From Alsobacter metallidurans (lineage in GTDB: Bacteria > Pseudomonadota > Alphaproteobacteria > Rhizobiales > Beijerinckiaceae), in NCBI RefSeq assembly GCF_014636935.1, contig NZ_BMES01000002.1:372001-436000 (forward strand): a DNA stretch of 64,000 bases, given 5' to 3'. Both the position numbers and the translations under genes were made by a program. Below the pieces are notes generated by a model that worked only from the letters and a program-made list of their open reading frames with translations, searched no databases and had not been told where the DNA came from. Of the stretch, positions 15,826 to 25,600 are shown piece by piece; the stretch's first letter is position 1; every line of letters begins with the position of its first letter.

Positions 15826-18122
15826 CCACGCATCGCTCGCCAAACGCGCTCGGCCGTCGCCGGCATGTCGATATGCTCGACGCCGAAGGGCCGCAGCGCG
15901 TCCACGACTGCGTTGATCACGGCCTGCGGCGCCGCGATGGCGCCGGCCTGCCCCGACCCCTTGGCCCCGATCGGGTTCGCGTCGGTCGGGATCTCGACGA
16001 AGCGGATGTCGAGCCAGGGCAGATCGCCACCGCGAGGCATTGCGTAGTCCATAAAGGTGGCGCTCAGGATCTGGCCGCCGTCACGCTCGTAAAGCGCTTC
16101 TTCCATCAAAGCCTGCCCAATGCCCTGCGCGACTCCGCCATGGATCTGGCCCTCGGCCAGCAGCGGGTTCAGCAGCACGCCGTAGTCGTCCACGGCCGTG
16201 TAGCGCGCCAGTGTGACCGCGCCGCTGTTACGGTCGACCTCGACCTCCGCGATGTGGCAGCCATTCGGAAATGTGTAGCGATCGCACCGGTTGTCGCCGT
16301 GCCCTTCCAGGGTCTCGTCCTGTCCCGCTTCGACGAGAGCCCGCGCGACGCCGCTAAGATCGACCGTCCCGCTCACGCCTTCCGGCGTCAGGGCGGTGAA
16401 AGCCCCATCCGAGTAGGCGACCGCCGCCTCGTCCGCCTGCAGCAGGCGCGCCGCGATCGGCAGGGCTCGGCGCAGGAGATCCTCGGCGGCCAGCAGCAGC
16501 GCCGTCCCGCCCATGTGGACCGAGCGTGCGCCGCCATGTCCGCCGCCGCGCGGAACGGTTCGGGTGTCGCCCTGCACGAAGCGAAACCGGTCGTGCGGCA
16601 GCCCCAGCCTGTCCGCCACGAGCTGGACGAAGCTCGTTTCGTGCCCCTGCCCGTTGGACTGCGTGCCGATCGCGACCTCGATCGCGTCCGGCCTGACGCG
16701 CAGCCAGGCTTCCTCGTCCGGTTGCCCGCGGGACGTTTCGAGGAAACAGCCGACGCCGAAGCCCCTGAGCTTGCCGCTAGCTGCCGACTGCGCCTTGCGC
16801 GCGTCGAAGCCGGCGCGGTCTGCGGCGAGCAGCGCCCGCTCAAGGTTCTCGGCGAATTCGCCGCAATCGATCGTAAACCCGAGCGCGTTGCGGTGCGGAA
16901 AGGCGCGGATGAAGTTGCGCCGGCGCAGGTCCGCCGCATCGACGCCCAGCCGCCCTGCCGCGATGTCGATCAGCCGCTCCAGCAGGTAGTTCGCCTCCGG
17001 CTTGCCGGCGCCCCGATAGGCGTCCACTGGCGCGGTGTTGGTGAAGGCGCCCCGCACGTCCATGGTGACGGCAGGAATGTCATAGAGCCCGCCCATCGCG
17101 GGCGTCGGCGCCGTGGTGGCCGCGCCGGGACCGAGCGAGCTCACATAGGCGCCCAGATTGGCGACGGTCTCGACCGAGAGGGCCAGAAATCGCCCATCCG
17201 CGTCTAGCGCAAGCCGGGCGCGGGTGTGGTTGTCGCGCCCGTGCGCGCCGCTGGTGAACTCCTCCGTCCGATCCGCGACCCACCGGATCGGCGCCCGCAG
17301 CCGCCGCGCGGCCCATAGCAGTAGCGGGTATTCCGGATAGGTGACGTTCTTCATCCCGAACCCGCCGCCGACGTCCGGGCAGACGAGATCCACCCGGTCC
17401 GGCGCAACGCCCAGCACGGTCGCGGTCTCCCGGCGGATCTGGTGCACGGACGCGCCGCTGAGTTCGAGAAGAAAACGGTCGCCGGCCTCGTCCCAGCGCG
17501 CGATCGCTGCGCGCGGCTCCATGGCGGCGGCGGCGACGCGGTTGTTGACGAGGTCGAGCTCGACGACATGCGCCGCGGCGTCGAACTGAAGGCGCGTCGC
17601 GGCGAAATCGCCTCGCCGGTAATGAAAGGCGCGATTGCCCTGAGCTTCGGCCCACAGCGCGGGCGCATCGGGCGAAAGCGCCTCGGTGGGATCGGTGACC
17701 GCCGGCAGCGTCTCGTAGTTGACCACGATCTGCTCGAGGGCATCCACGGCGGCACGGCGCGTGTTCGCGACCACCAGCGCGACCGGGTCGCCGACATGCC
17801 GCACACGCCCAAGGCAGAGCGGCGGCCGTGGCGGCACGACGAGGCCGGCTGCTTCGTCGAGCGTCAGCGAGCACGGCAGATGGCCCACGCCGTCGCGGGC
17901 GAGGTCCTCGCCGGTGAAGATCGCCCGCACGCCGGCGACCTGCAGGGCGTCCGCTGCGTCGACGCTGCGGATGTCGGCATGCGCATGCGGCGAGCGCAGC
18001 ACGACGGCGACGAGCTGGCCGTTCGCCGGGGCGTCGTCGAGATAGCGCCCCTGCCCTGTCAGGAACCGCTCGTCCTCGACGCGGCGCAGCGAACGAGGAT
18101 CGCGCGCCGCCGCCGTGAGCAC
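15822..18122 (-). CDS. Xanthine dehydrogenase/CoxL family molybdopterin-binding subunit, orphan, Glu-to-Gln at active site
   Basis: A 766-residue molybdenum hydroxylase large subunit. The N-terminal a/b-hammerhead region (RFLTGQGRYLDD) and the Mo-cofactor region with PDVGGGFGMK, DAYRGAGKPEANY and SNGQGHETS are intact, and DAYRGAG marks it as not form-I CO dehydrogenase. The usual catalytic Glu in the GxGE motif near the C-terminus is Gln725 (AKGSGQAGAI, codon CAG). No gene for the 2Fe-2S (CoxS) or FAD (CoxM) subunits lies nearby. The GTG start follows GAGGGCAGG, 17 nt after the permease stop, so it is the last gene of the ABC operon. Activity is doubtful or altered; this is inference. Confidence 0.9.
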   Translation of the reverse strand: MLTAAARDPRSLRRVEDERFLTGQGRYLDDAPANGQLVAVVLRSPHAHADIRSVDAADALQVAGVRAIFTGEDLARDGVGHLPCSLTLDEAAGLVVPPRPPLCLGRVRHVGDPVALVVANTRRAAVDALEQIVVNYETLPAVTDPTEALSPDAPALWAEAQGNRAFHYRRGDFAATRLQFDAAAHVVELDLVNNRVAAAAMEPRAAIARWDEAGDRFLLELSGASVHQIRRETATVLGVAPDRVDLVCPDVGGGFGMKNVTYPEYPLLLWAARRLRAPIRWVADRTEEFTSGAHGRDNHTRARLALDADGRFLALSVETVANLGAYVSSLGPGAATTAPTPAMGGLYDIPAVTMDVRGAFTNTAPVDAYRGAGKPEANYLLERLIDIAAGRLGVDAADLRRRNFIRAFPHRNALGFTIDCGEFAENLERALLAADRAGFDARKAQSAASGKLRGFGVGCFLETSRGQPDEEAWLRVRPDAIEVAIGTQSNGQGHETSFVQLVADRLGLPHDRFRFVQGDTRTVPRGGGHGGARSVHMGGTALLLAAEDLLRRALPIAARLLQADEAAVAYSDGAFTALTPEGVSGTVDLSGVARALVEAGQDETLEGHGDNRCDRYTFPNGCHIAEVEVDRNSGAVTLARYTAVDDYGVLLNPLLAEGQIHGGVAQGIGQALMEEALYERDGGQILSATFMDYAMPRGGDLPWLDIRFVEIPTDANPIGAKGSGQAGAIAAPQAVINAVVDALRPFGVEHIDMPATAERVWRAMRG

Positions 18123-18139
18123 GTCCCTGCCCTCGCGGG

Positions 18140-19027
18140 TCAATGCGCCGGCTGGCGCTTGGCGCGCGTCACCATCTGGGTCGGGTTGACGAAGCGCAGC
18201 GCGATCACGAGCCAGATCAGCGTCGTCACCATGTAGACCACCGCCATGGCGTCGATGGACTGCACGGCCCGCACGCCCGCCGCGAACACCGCATAGTAGA
18301 GCGCCACCACGAGCGTCTGGCTGGTCGGCCCCGCCGTCAGGAAGGTCAGTTCGAACATCGCGATGGTGCGCACCAGCACGAGCAGTAGCGAGGCCAGGAT
18401 GCCGGGCATCAGCAGCGGCAGGAGCACGTAGATGAACATCTTGAACGTGCCCGCGCCAAACACCCGCGCGGCGGCTTCCACGCGCGGATCGATCTGCTCG
18501 ATGAACGGGATCATCACCAGGATCACGAAGGGGACGGTCGGGACCAGATTGGCCAGGATCACGCCCGCCATCGTGCCGCCAACGCCCGACTGGTAGAGCA
18601 CCGTCGCAAGTGGGATGCCGAACGTCACAGGCGGCACCAGCAGCGGCAACAGGAACAGCAGCATCAGCGCCTTCTTGCCCGGGAACTCCCGCCGCGCCAT
18701 CGCATAGGCGGCCGGAACGCCGAGCAGGCCCGACAGCATCACCACCGCGCCGACGATCTGGAACGTCACCAGCAGCACGTCGTGGAGCTGGAACTCCTCC
18801 CAGGCGGAGACATACCACCGCGTCGTGTAGCCGCTCGGCAGCCACGAACGCAGCCAGCGGGTCGCGAAGGAGCTCGTGACCACGGCCGCGATGATGCCGA
18901 GCAGGTTGATGATGAAGAAGATCACGGTGGTCCACACCGCGATGATCCAGAGACGCGAACCGACCGAGCGCAGGGCCGAAGGACCGGTCGTCGCCGCAGA
19001 CGCGGACGGGAGGGAAACGGCGGTCAT
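18140..19027 (-). CDS. ABC transporter permease, spermidine/putrescine type (PotC-like)
   Basis: A 295-residue inner-membrane protein with six predicted helices; a 20-residue Ser/Ala-rich cytoplasmic start precedes the first. The ATPase-contact loop contains EAAARVFGAGTFKMFIYVLLP (landmarks EAAARVFGAG and VLLPLL). It starts 4 nt after the partner permease and is followed by the molybdenum-hydroxylase gene. The family imports polyamines, iron chelates and other small organic cations or acids; the ligand is not given by the sequence. Confidence 0.9.
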   Translation of the reverse strand: MTAVSLPSASAATTGPSALRSVGSRLWIIAVWTTVIFFIINLLGIIAAVVTSSFATRWLRSWLPSGYTTRWYVSAWEEFQLHDVLLVTFQIVGAVVMLSGLLGVPAAYAMARREFPGKKALMLLFLLPLLVPPVTFGIPLATVLYQSGVGGTMAGVILANLVPTVPFVILVMIPFIEQIDPRVEAAARVFGAGTFKMFIYVLLPLLMPGILASLLLVLVRTIAMFELTFLTAGPTSQTLVVALYYAVFAAGVRAVQSIDAMAVVYMVTTLIWLVIALRFVNPTQMVTRAKRQPAH

Positions 19028-19031
19028 CGGG

Positions 19032-19919
19032 TCAGCCTTTCGCGCCGGCGGCCGGGCCGCGATAGAACAGGTTGCGGGCCGCCAGCACGGCCACGACCAC
19101 GACCAGCTGCACCGCGCCCATGATCATCGCGATCGCGGAGGCCATGCTGTAGTCGTACTCCTCGAAGGCCGCTTGGTAGGCCGCGATCGAGATCACGCGC
19201 GTTGGCCCGGCGGGCGCGCCGAGAAGCACCGCGGAGGGAAACACCGAATAGGCCTGCACAAAGGAGAGGCAGAAGGTGATCGCCAACCCGGGCACCAGCA
19301 ACGGCAGGAAGATATGCCGGAACCGCTCGGCCGCCCGCGCGCCCAGCGTCGCGGCCGCCTGTTCGAGGCCGGGGTCGATGCCCGTCACATAGGACAGCGT
19401 CAGCAGAAAGGTGAACGGGAAGCCGGTGATCAGCAGGGACAGGAACACGCCCCAGTAATTGTGCACGAGCTTGATCTGCGACACGTTGAACAGACCGGTG
19501 GACGTGAGCGCCCGCACGAACCAGCCCTGCGGGCCGAAATAGTTCAGCATGCCCTCGGCCACCAGCACGGTGCCGAGCGTGATCGGCAGCACCAGGATGG
19601 TGGTCAGCAGCCGCTGATGCCGCATCAGCCTCACCCGGAACGCGACCGGCACGGCCAGGAACAGGTTCATCAGCGTCACCGGCACGGCCAGCGCCAGGGT
19701 CGTGTAGATCGTGTCATACAGGAACGGATCGGCGAAGAACTTGCCGTAGTTGCCCAGCAGCGTGCCGTCCTTGGGCCGGAACGACAGCCACAGCCCATAG
19801 CCGAACGGGTAGACGAACAAGGCGATCAGCACGATCGCGGCGGGCAGCACGAGCAGCGTCACGCCGTCGAGGCCGCGGGCGGACAGGCGCGTGCTGAGGG
19901 GAATGGCGGGGGTCGCCAT
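19032..19919 (-). CDS. ABC transporter permease, spermidine/putrescine type (PotB-like)
   Basis: A 295-residue permease with a short cytoplasmic start and about six hydrophobic segments beginning at LLVLPAAIVLIALFVYPFG. The EAA loop contains EQAAATLGARAAERFRHIFLP (landmarks EQAAATLGA and IFLPLL). The ATG at 19919 lies 2 nt after the ATPase stop; a TTG two codons earlier would overlap that stop. It pairs with the PotC-like permease downstream. Confidence 0.9.
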   Translation of the reverse strand: MATPAIPLSTRLSARGLDGVTLLVLPAAIVLIALFVYPFGYGLWLSFRPKDGTLLGNYGKFFADPFLYDTIYTTLALAVPVTLMNLFLAVPVAFRVRLMRHQRLLTTILVLPITLGTVLVAEGMLNYFGPQGWFVRALTSTGLFNVSQIKLVHNYWGVFLSLLITGFPFTFLLTLSYVTGIDPGLEQAAATLGARAAERFRHIFLPLLVPGLAITFCLSFVQAYSVFPSAVLLGAPAGPTRVISIAAYQAAFEEYDYSMASAIAMIMGAVQLVVVVAVLAARNLFYRGPAAGAKG

Positions 19920-19921
19920 GC

Positions 19922-20986
19922 TCAAGCTCCCGGATACACGAGGACGCGATGCGGCTCGGCCCCGAGCCGCACGGCGGCTCCCGGCGCGAGGCGCTGCTCG
20001 GAGCGGAAGAAGAGTTCGTCCCCCGTCTTGGAGCGCGCCTGGCCAAAGAAGTCGCGGCCGCGATACTCGATGGCTTCCACCACGGTGTCGATGCCGTGTG
20101 CGTCGGGCGCCACCGGCACCATGTCGTCCGGCCGGACCGCCGCGATGGCGGTGTCGCCCGTGAGCGCCTCCTGGACCACGCCGTCCAGCGTCGTGCCGGC
20201 CACCGTCAGCTGCACCCTGTTGCCATCACGCGCCTGCACGCGGCCGTTGATGCGGTTGCGGAAGCCCATGAACTCGGCGACGTCGAGATGCGCCGGCCGG
20301 GCGTAGAGATCCTCCGGCGCGCCGACCTGCCGGATGGCGCCGTCGCGCAGCACGACAATTCGGTCAGCCAGCGACAGCGCCTCGTCCTGGTCATGCGTGA
20401 CATAGATCGTGATACAGCCGAGGCTCTGGTGAATGCGACGGATTTCCTGGCGCATCTCGAGGCGCAGCTTGGCGTCGAGGTTGGACAGCGGCTCGTCCAT
20501 CAGCACCAGCGGCGGATCGATCGCGATGGCGCGCGCGATCGCGACGCGCTGTTGCTGGCCGCCCGAGAGCTGGCCCGGCAGCTTGTGCGCCTGGGTGTCG
20601 AGCCGAACGGTCCGGATCGCCTCCTCGACGCGCGGCGCCGCCTCGTTCTTCGGGATGCCGCGCATCTTCAGGCCGAAGCCGATGTTGTTGCGCACTGTCA
20701 TATGCGGAAACAGCGCGTAGTTCTGGAAGACCATTCCGAAGCCGCGATCCTCGGTCGGCAGCGTGTCGATGCGCCTGTCGTCCAGCATGATCTGCCCGCG
20801 CGTGGTGGGCAAAAGCCCCGCGATACAGTTCAGCGCCGTGGACTTGCCGCAGCCGGACGGGCCCAGCAACGCCACGAACTCCCCGCGCTTGATCTCGAGC
20901 GTCAGGTCGCGCAACGCGTTGACGACGCCGAAGTCGCGGCTGACGCCTTCGAGGCGCAAGGATTTAAAGGAGGACAGCAGGGTCAT
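19922..20986 (-). CDS. ABC transporter ATP-binding protein, spermidine/putrescine type (PotA-like)
   Basis: A 354-residue ATPase with the regulatory C-terminal TOBE domain. Walker A is GPSGCGKST (about 43-51), the signature is LSGGQQQR (about 140), and Walker B is [15 protein letters not shown]. The beta-barrel TOBE part (about 270-350) includes AAVRPDDM. It couples to the two permeases that follow with almost no spacing. The upstream gene is the binding protein at 21176-22360, separated by 189 nt that hold a hairpin. Confidence 0.93.
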   Translation of the reverse strand: MTLLSSFKSLRLEGVSRDFGVVNALRDLTLEIKRGEFVALLGPSGCGKSTALNCIAGLLPTTRGQIMLDDRRIDTLPTEDRGFGMVFQNYALFPHMTVRNNIGFGLKMRGIPKNEAAPRVEEAIRTVRLDTQAHKLPGQLSGGQQQRVAIARAIAIDPPLVLMDEPLSNLDAKLRLEMRQEIRRIHQSLGCITIYVTHDQDEALSLADRIVVLRDGAIRQVGAPEDLYARPAHLDVAEFMGFRNRINGRVQARDGNRVQLTVAGTTLDGVVQEALTGDTAIAAVRPDDMVPVAPDAHGIDTVVEAIEYRGRDFFGQARSKTGDELFFRSEQRLAPGAAVRLGAEPHRVLVYPGA

Positions 20987-21141
20987 GGGGGTCTCGACTG
21001 AGGGCCCTCCGCAAGGCGGCGAGCGGGAGCGCGATGGTCGGTCAGATGTTGTGGGCGTCGGCCGTCGGCCGATGGCGGCCCGGCTTGAACCAGAGCGCCG
21101 GCGTAGCAGCCGAGTCCCGGGTGTGACCGCGAGACAGGGGC

Positions 21142-21157
21142 CGCGGGCGAACCCGCG
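21142..21157. repeat. Perfect hairpin between binding-protein gene and ATPase gene
   Basis: CGCGGG-CGAA-CCCGCG, a 6-bp GC-only stem with a tetraloop, sits 18 nt beyond the stop of the binding-protein gene on the minus strand. It lacks a downstream T run. As in the other binding-protein-first operons in this window, it could stabilise the upstream mRNA or reduce read-through; this is inferred. Confidence 0.5.
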
Positions 21158-21175
21158 ACCTCTGCCGCTTACTTC

Positions 21176-22360
21176 TTACTTCGTCTTCTTGGAGCCGATC
21201 TCTTCGTCCCACCGGCGGAACGCCGCCACCATGGGCTCGGGCTCGAGCGGCAGCTCGAGCGGCACCTCGGCGATCAGCTTCTCGTATTCGGGACGGCCGA
21301 ATTCCTTGATGGCGGCCTGGCTCTCGGCCGGGGCCATCGAGAGCGGGACGTCCTTCACGGCAGGGCCCGGATAGAAGTAGCCCTCGTCGTAGGTATAGGC
21401 CTGCGCTTCCTTGCCGAGCATGAACTTCATGACATCGAGCAGGACCGCGACCTTCTCGTTGGACAGGCCCTTCGGCACCACCATGTAGTGCGCGTCGATC
21501 ACCCAGCGGAAGTTCTTCAGCGTGGTGATCTTGGCTTCCTTCGGGACGACGCCGAGGACGCGCGGGTTGATGTCCCAGCCGGTGGTGGACACGATGATGT
21601 CGCGGGTGCCTTCGCCCAGCTCCTTCATGGTCGCGCCGGTGCCGGTCGGGTAGTACTCGATGTTCTGGCCGAGTTCCTTGAGATAGGCCCAGGTCTTGTC
21701 CCAGCCCTTCATGGGATCCTTGGGATTGCTGTCGCCCAGGATGTAGGGAAGGCCCATCATGAAGGTGCGGCCCGGGCCCGAATTGGCCGGACGGGCGTAG
21801 AGGAACTTGTTCGGATTTTGCTTGGTGAAGGCGAGCAGCTCCTCCACCGAGGTCGGCGCCGTCTTCACCTTGTCGGGCATGTATTCGAGCAGAGGGCCGG
21901 ACGGGTAGTAGGCGCAAACGACGCCCTGCCCTCGGGCCAGCGTCTGCATCATGGCCGCGCCCTTGAGGTAGATGTCGTCGAGCTTGGGCAGCGCGGCGGC
22001 GTGCTGGCCGAGCAGGTCAAGCCAGAGGCCCTGCTGGATGCCGGCCGCGAGCGCGTCGGTGCCCGTCAGCACCATGTCGATGTCGAGGCGGCCGGCGTCC
22101 TGCTGAGCCTTGATCTTGCCCGGCAACTCGGGCGCGGGCGCCTTCGTGAAGGTGAACTTGGAGACGACGTTCGGCTTGGCCTTGCGGTAGGCCTCAAAGG
22201 CCTTCTGGGTCAGCGCCAGGTTGCCGGCCACGTCTACGATGTTGAGCGTGACGGGATCCTTGGGCATCGCGAGCTGCGCGAATGCACGGTTGGTCCCCAG
22301 CGTGGCGAGGCCCGCCGCTGCGCCCATCAGCCCGCGGCGCGAGAGCTTGAACTCTGTCAT
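21176..22360 (-). CDS. ABC transporter substrate-binding protein, spermidine/putrescine type (SBP_bac_6/8), Tat-exported
   Basis: A 394-residue extracellular binding protein. The N-terminus MTEFKLSRRGLMGAAAG has a twin-arginine motif (SRRGLM) followed by a hydrophobic stretch and a cleavage site near NRAFAQ, so export by Tat is likely. The mature protein is a two-lobed periplasmic fold (LDIDMVLTGTDALAAG; STTGWDINPRVLG). GGGAGGACGAC precedes the ATG. It heads the ATPase-permease-permease-molybdenum hydroxylase operon. The region 22361-22613 upstream must contain its promoter, but no clear boxes were seen. Confidence 0.9.
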   Translation of the reverse strand: MTEFKLSRRGLMGAAAGLATLGTNRAFAQLAMPKDPVTLNIVDVAGNLALTQKAFEAYRKAKPNVVSKFTFTKAPAPELPGKIKAQQDAGRLDIDMVLTGTDALAAGIQQGLWLDLLGQHAAALPKLDDIYLKGAAMMQTLARGQGVVCAYYPSGPLLEYMPDKVKTAPTSVEELLAFTKQNPNKFLYARPANSGPGRTFMMGLPYILGDSNPKDPMKGWDKTWAYLKELGQNIEYYPTGTGATMKELGEGTRDIIVSTTGWDINPRVLGVVPKEAKITTLKNFRWVIDAHYMVVPKGLSNEKVAVLLDVMKFMLGKEAQAYTYDEGYFYPGPAVKDVPLSMAPAESQAAIKEFGRPEYEKLIAEVPLELPLEPEPMVAAFRRWDEEIGSKKTK

Positions 22361-22613
22361 TCTTGTCGTCCTCCCATCAGATCGGGCGCGGAGCTTGGAG
22401 CCGCCCTCGTCGCCGTTCGGCGTACTTTCGCGAATTCGATCGATTTAACAAGCTTAGATTGCGGCGCCGGCTGTAGGTGAAGCGAGATTTCCGTAGTTTA
22501 GCAGCTTTCGGGAAAGCCGCAGCGGAGTGGCCGACGCCACAGCCGCAAGACTAGGAGCCTTCGCCCCCTGCTGTCACGCCGCCTCTTGAGCGTTAAAGCC
22601 GCCCTGCGGGCCG

Positions 22614-25600
22614 TCAGGCCGCCTTGCGGGTCTCGGCGATGCGGGTGAGGTCGCGCAAGATCCGGGTCGCGCCCTTCAGCCGCTCATCGAGCTCGTCGAA
22701 GTCGCGGATGATCACGATCTTCATGTCCGGCCGCACCTTGGCCAGCGACCCTTGCTCGCCGATGAAGCGCACCAGCCCTTCCGGATTGGCGAAGGCGTTG
22801 TCGCGGAAGCTCAGGATCAGCCCCTTCGGGCCGGCGTCCACCTTCTCGACATTCGCGCGGCGGCATAACGCCTTGATGGCCACGATGGCGAGCAACTGCT
22901 TTACCTCGTCCGGCAACGGCCCGAAGCGGTCGATCATCTCGGCCCCGAAGCCCTCGATGTCCTGGTCGTTGTCCAGCATCGACAGGCGCTTGTAGAGCCC
23001 GAGCCGCAGATGCAGATCCGGCACGTAGTGCTCGGGGATCATCACGGGCGCGCCCATGGTGATCGACGGCGACCACTGGCCCTCCACCGCATCCTCGTCC
23101 GAAATGCCGGCCTTGAGCTGCGCGACGGCGTCCTCCAGCATCTGCTGGTAGAGTTCGTAGCCCACTTCCTTGATGTGGCCCGACTGCTCGTCGCCAAGCA
23201 GGTTGCCGGCGCCGCGGATGTCGAGGTCGTGGCTGGCGAGCTGGAATCCGGCCCCCAGCGTATCCAGCGACTGCAGCACCTTCAGCCGCCGCTCGGCCTG
23301 CACCGTCATGGTCTTGTTGGCCGGCACGGTGAACAGCGCATAGGCGCGCGTCTTGCCGCGACCGACACGGCCGCGCAGCTGATAGAGCTGGCCGAGGCCG
23401 AACATGTCGGCCCGATGCACGATCAGCGTGTTGGCGGCCGGGATGTCGAGGCCGGATTCGACGATCGCGGTGGACAGCAGGATGTCGTACTTGCCCTCGT
23501 AGAAGGCTGTCATCACGTCTTCCAGCTCGGTCGCGGCGAGCTGCCCATGCGCCACCGCGACCTTCGCCTCCGGCACCTCGGCGGCCAAAAAGGCGCGCGC
23601 CTCCGCGATGTCCTCGATGCGGGGACAGACATAGAAGCTCTGGCCGCCTCGATAGCGTTCGCGCAGCAGGGCTTCGCGCACGATCAGCGGATCGAACGGC
23701 GTCACGAAGGTTCGCACCGCGAGACGGTCCACCGGCGGCGTCGCGATGATCGAGAGCTCCCGGACGCCCGTCAGCGCCAGCTGCAGCGTGCGCGGGATCG
23801 GCGTCGCCGAGAGCGTGAGCACGTGGACCTCGGCGCGCAAATCCTTCAGCCGCTCCTTGTGGCCCACGCCGAAATGCTGCTCCTCGTCGACGATCAGCAG
23901 CGCAAGATCCTTGAAGGTGATCGCCTTGCCGAGCAGCGCGTGGGTGCCGACCACGATGTCGATGGTCCCATCCGCGAGCCCGGCCTTCACGGCCTTCAGC
24001 TCGGCGGCGGGCACGAAGCGCGACGCCTGCGCGACCTTGATCGGCAGCCCGTGGAAGCGCTCCGAAAAGGTCTTGTGGTGCTGGCGCGCCAGAAGCGTGG
24101 TCGGCACCACCACGGCGACCTGCCGTCCCGCCATCGCGGCCGCGAAGGCGGCGCGCAGCGCCACCTCGGTCTTGCCAAAGCCGACGTCGCCGCAGATCAG
24201 GCGATCCATCGGGCGGCCGGAGCTCAAGTCGTCCAGCACCGAGTCGATGGCGTTCTGCTGGTCCTCGGTCTCGTCATACGGGAAGCGGGCCGCGAACTCG
24301 TCATAGACGCCGTCCGGCGGCGCCAGTCGGGGCGCTTCCTTCAGGGCGCGCGCCGCCGCAATCTTGATCAGCGCATGCGCCATCTCGCGAATGCGCTGCT
24401 TCAGCTTGGCCTTGCGGGCCTGCCAGTTGCCGCCGCCGAGGCGATCGAGCGCCACCTCGGTGTCCTCCGAGCCGTAGCGCGACAGGAGCTCGATGTTCTC
24501 CACCGGCAGGAACAGCTTGGTGTCGCCCGCGTAGTGGATCTCGAGGCAATCATGAGGAGCGCCTGCGGCGTCGATTGACTTCAACCCAACGAACCGGCCG
24601 ATGCCGTGGTCGACATGCACCACGAGATCGCCCTGCGTCAGGCTGGCCACCTCGGCCAGCATGTCCTGCGGGCGCTTGGAGCGGCGCGCCTTGCGGACGA
24701 GCCGATCGCCCAGAATGTCCTGCTCGGCCACCACTGCGATGTCGCCGGCTTCGAAACCCGCCTCCATGCCCCACACCGCGAGGCTCGGCACGTTGCGCGG
24801 ATGCGCCATGGCGTGCGCGAGCACCTGCACGGAGACCGCGCCCTTCAGGCCGTGGTCGCCCAGCACATGCGCCAGCCGCTCGCGCGAGCCGTCGGACCAC
24901 GCCGACAGGATCACGCGCTTGCCGTCGCCCTGCAGCGCCCGGATATGCGCCACGGCGGCGTCGAACACGTTGGAAGCGCCGCTCTCGCCCTCCTGGGCGC
25001 GCTCGGCCGAGAAGGACCGGCCCTGGCGGGCGCCCAAGTCGATCACCGCCCTGCCCGCGCCTTCCGGCTGGGCGAACGGCGTCAGGCGCGCCACCGGCGC
25101 GGCCGCGATGCGCTCGGCCCACTCCTCGGGCGTGAGATAGAGCATCTCGGGCGGCAGGGGCTTGTAGGGCGCGCCGGGAGCTCCGCCCTTGTCCATCACG
25201 GTCTTGCGGGCGTCATAGTAGTCCTGGATCTGCGACAGCCGCTCGCCGATGGCGTCGTCGACATTGTGGTCCAGCACCAGCGGCGCGTTGGCGAAATAGT
25301 CGAACAGCGTGTCCAGGCGCTCGTGGAACAGCGGCAGCCAGTGTTCGAGCCCGGGATGGCGGCGGCCTTCGCTCACCGCCTCGTAGAGCATGTCGTCGCG
25401 CGTCGCCGTGCCGAAGCGCGCGAGGTAGCCCTGCCGAAACCGCTTGATGTTCTCGGTGGTGAGCTGCACCTCGCTCATCGGCACGAGGTCGAGGGAGCGA
25501 AGCTGCCCGGTCGTGCGCTGCGTCTCGGGATCGAAGGCGCGAATGGACTCCAGCGTGTCGCCAAAGAAATCGAGGCGCACGGGCGCGGGCAGGCCCGGGG

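Noticed and set aside
17442-18236. 264-residue plus-strand open frame opposite the molybdenum-hydroxylase gene
   Set aside because: Antisense shadow with Arg-rich composition; the minus-strand frame has the full conserved cofactor motifs.
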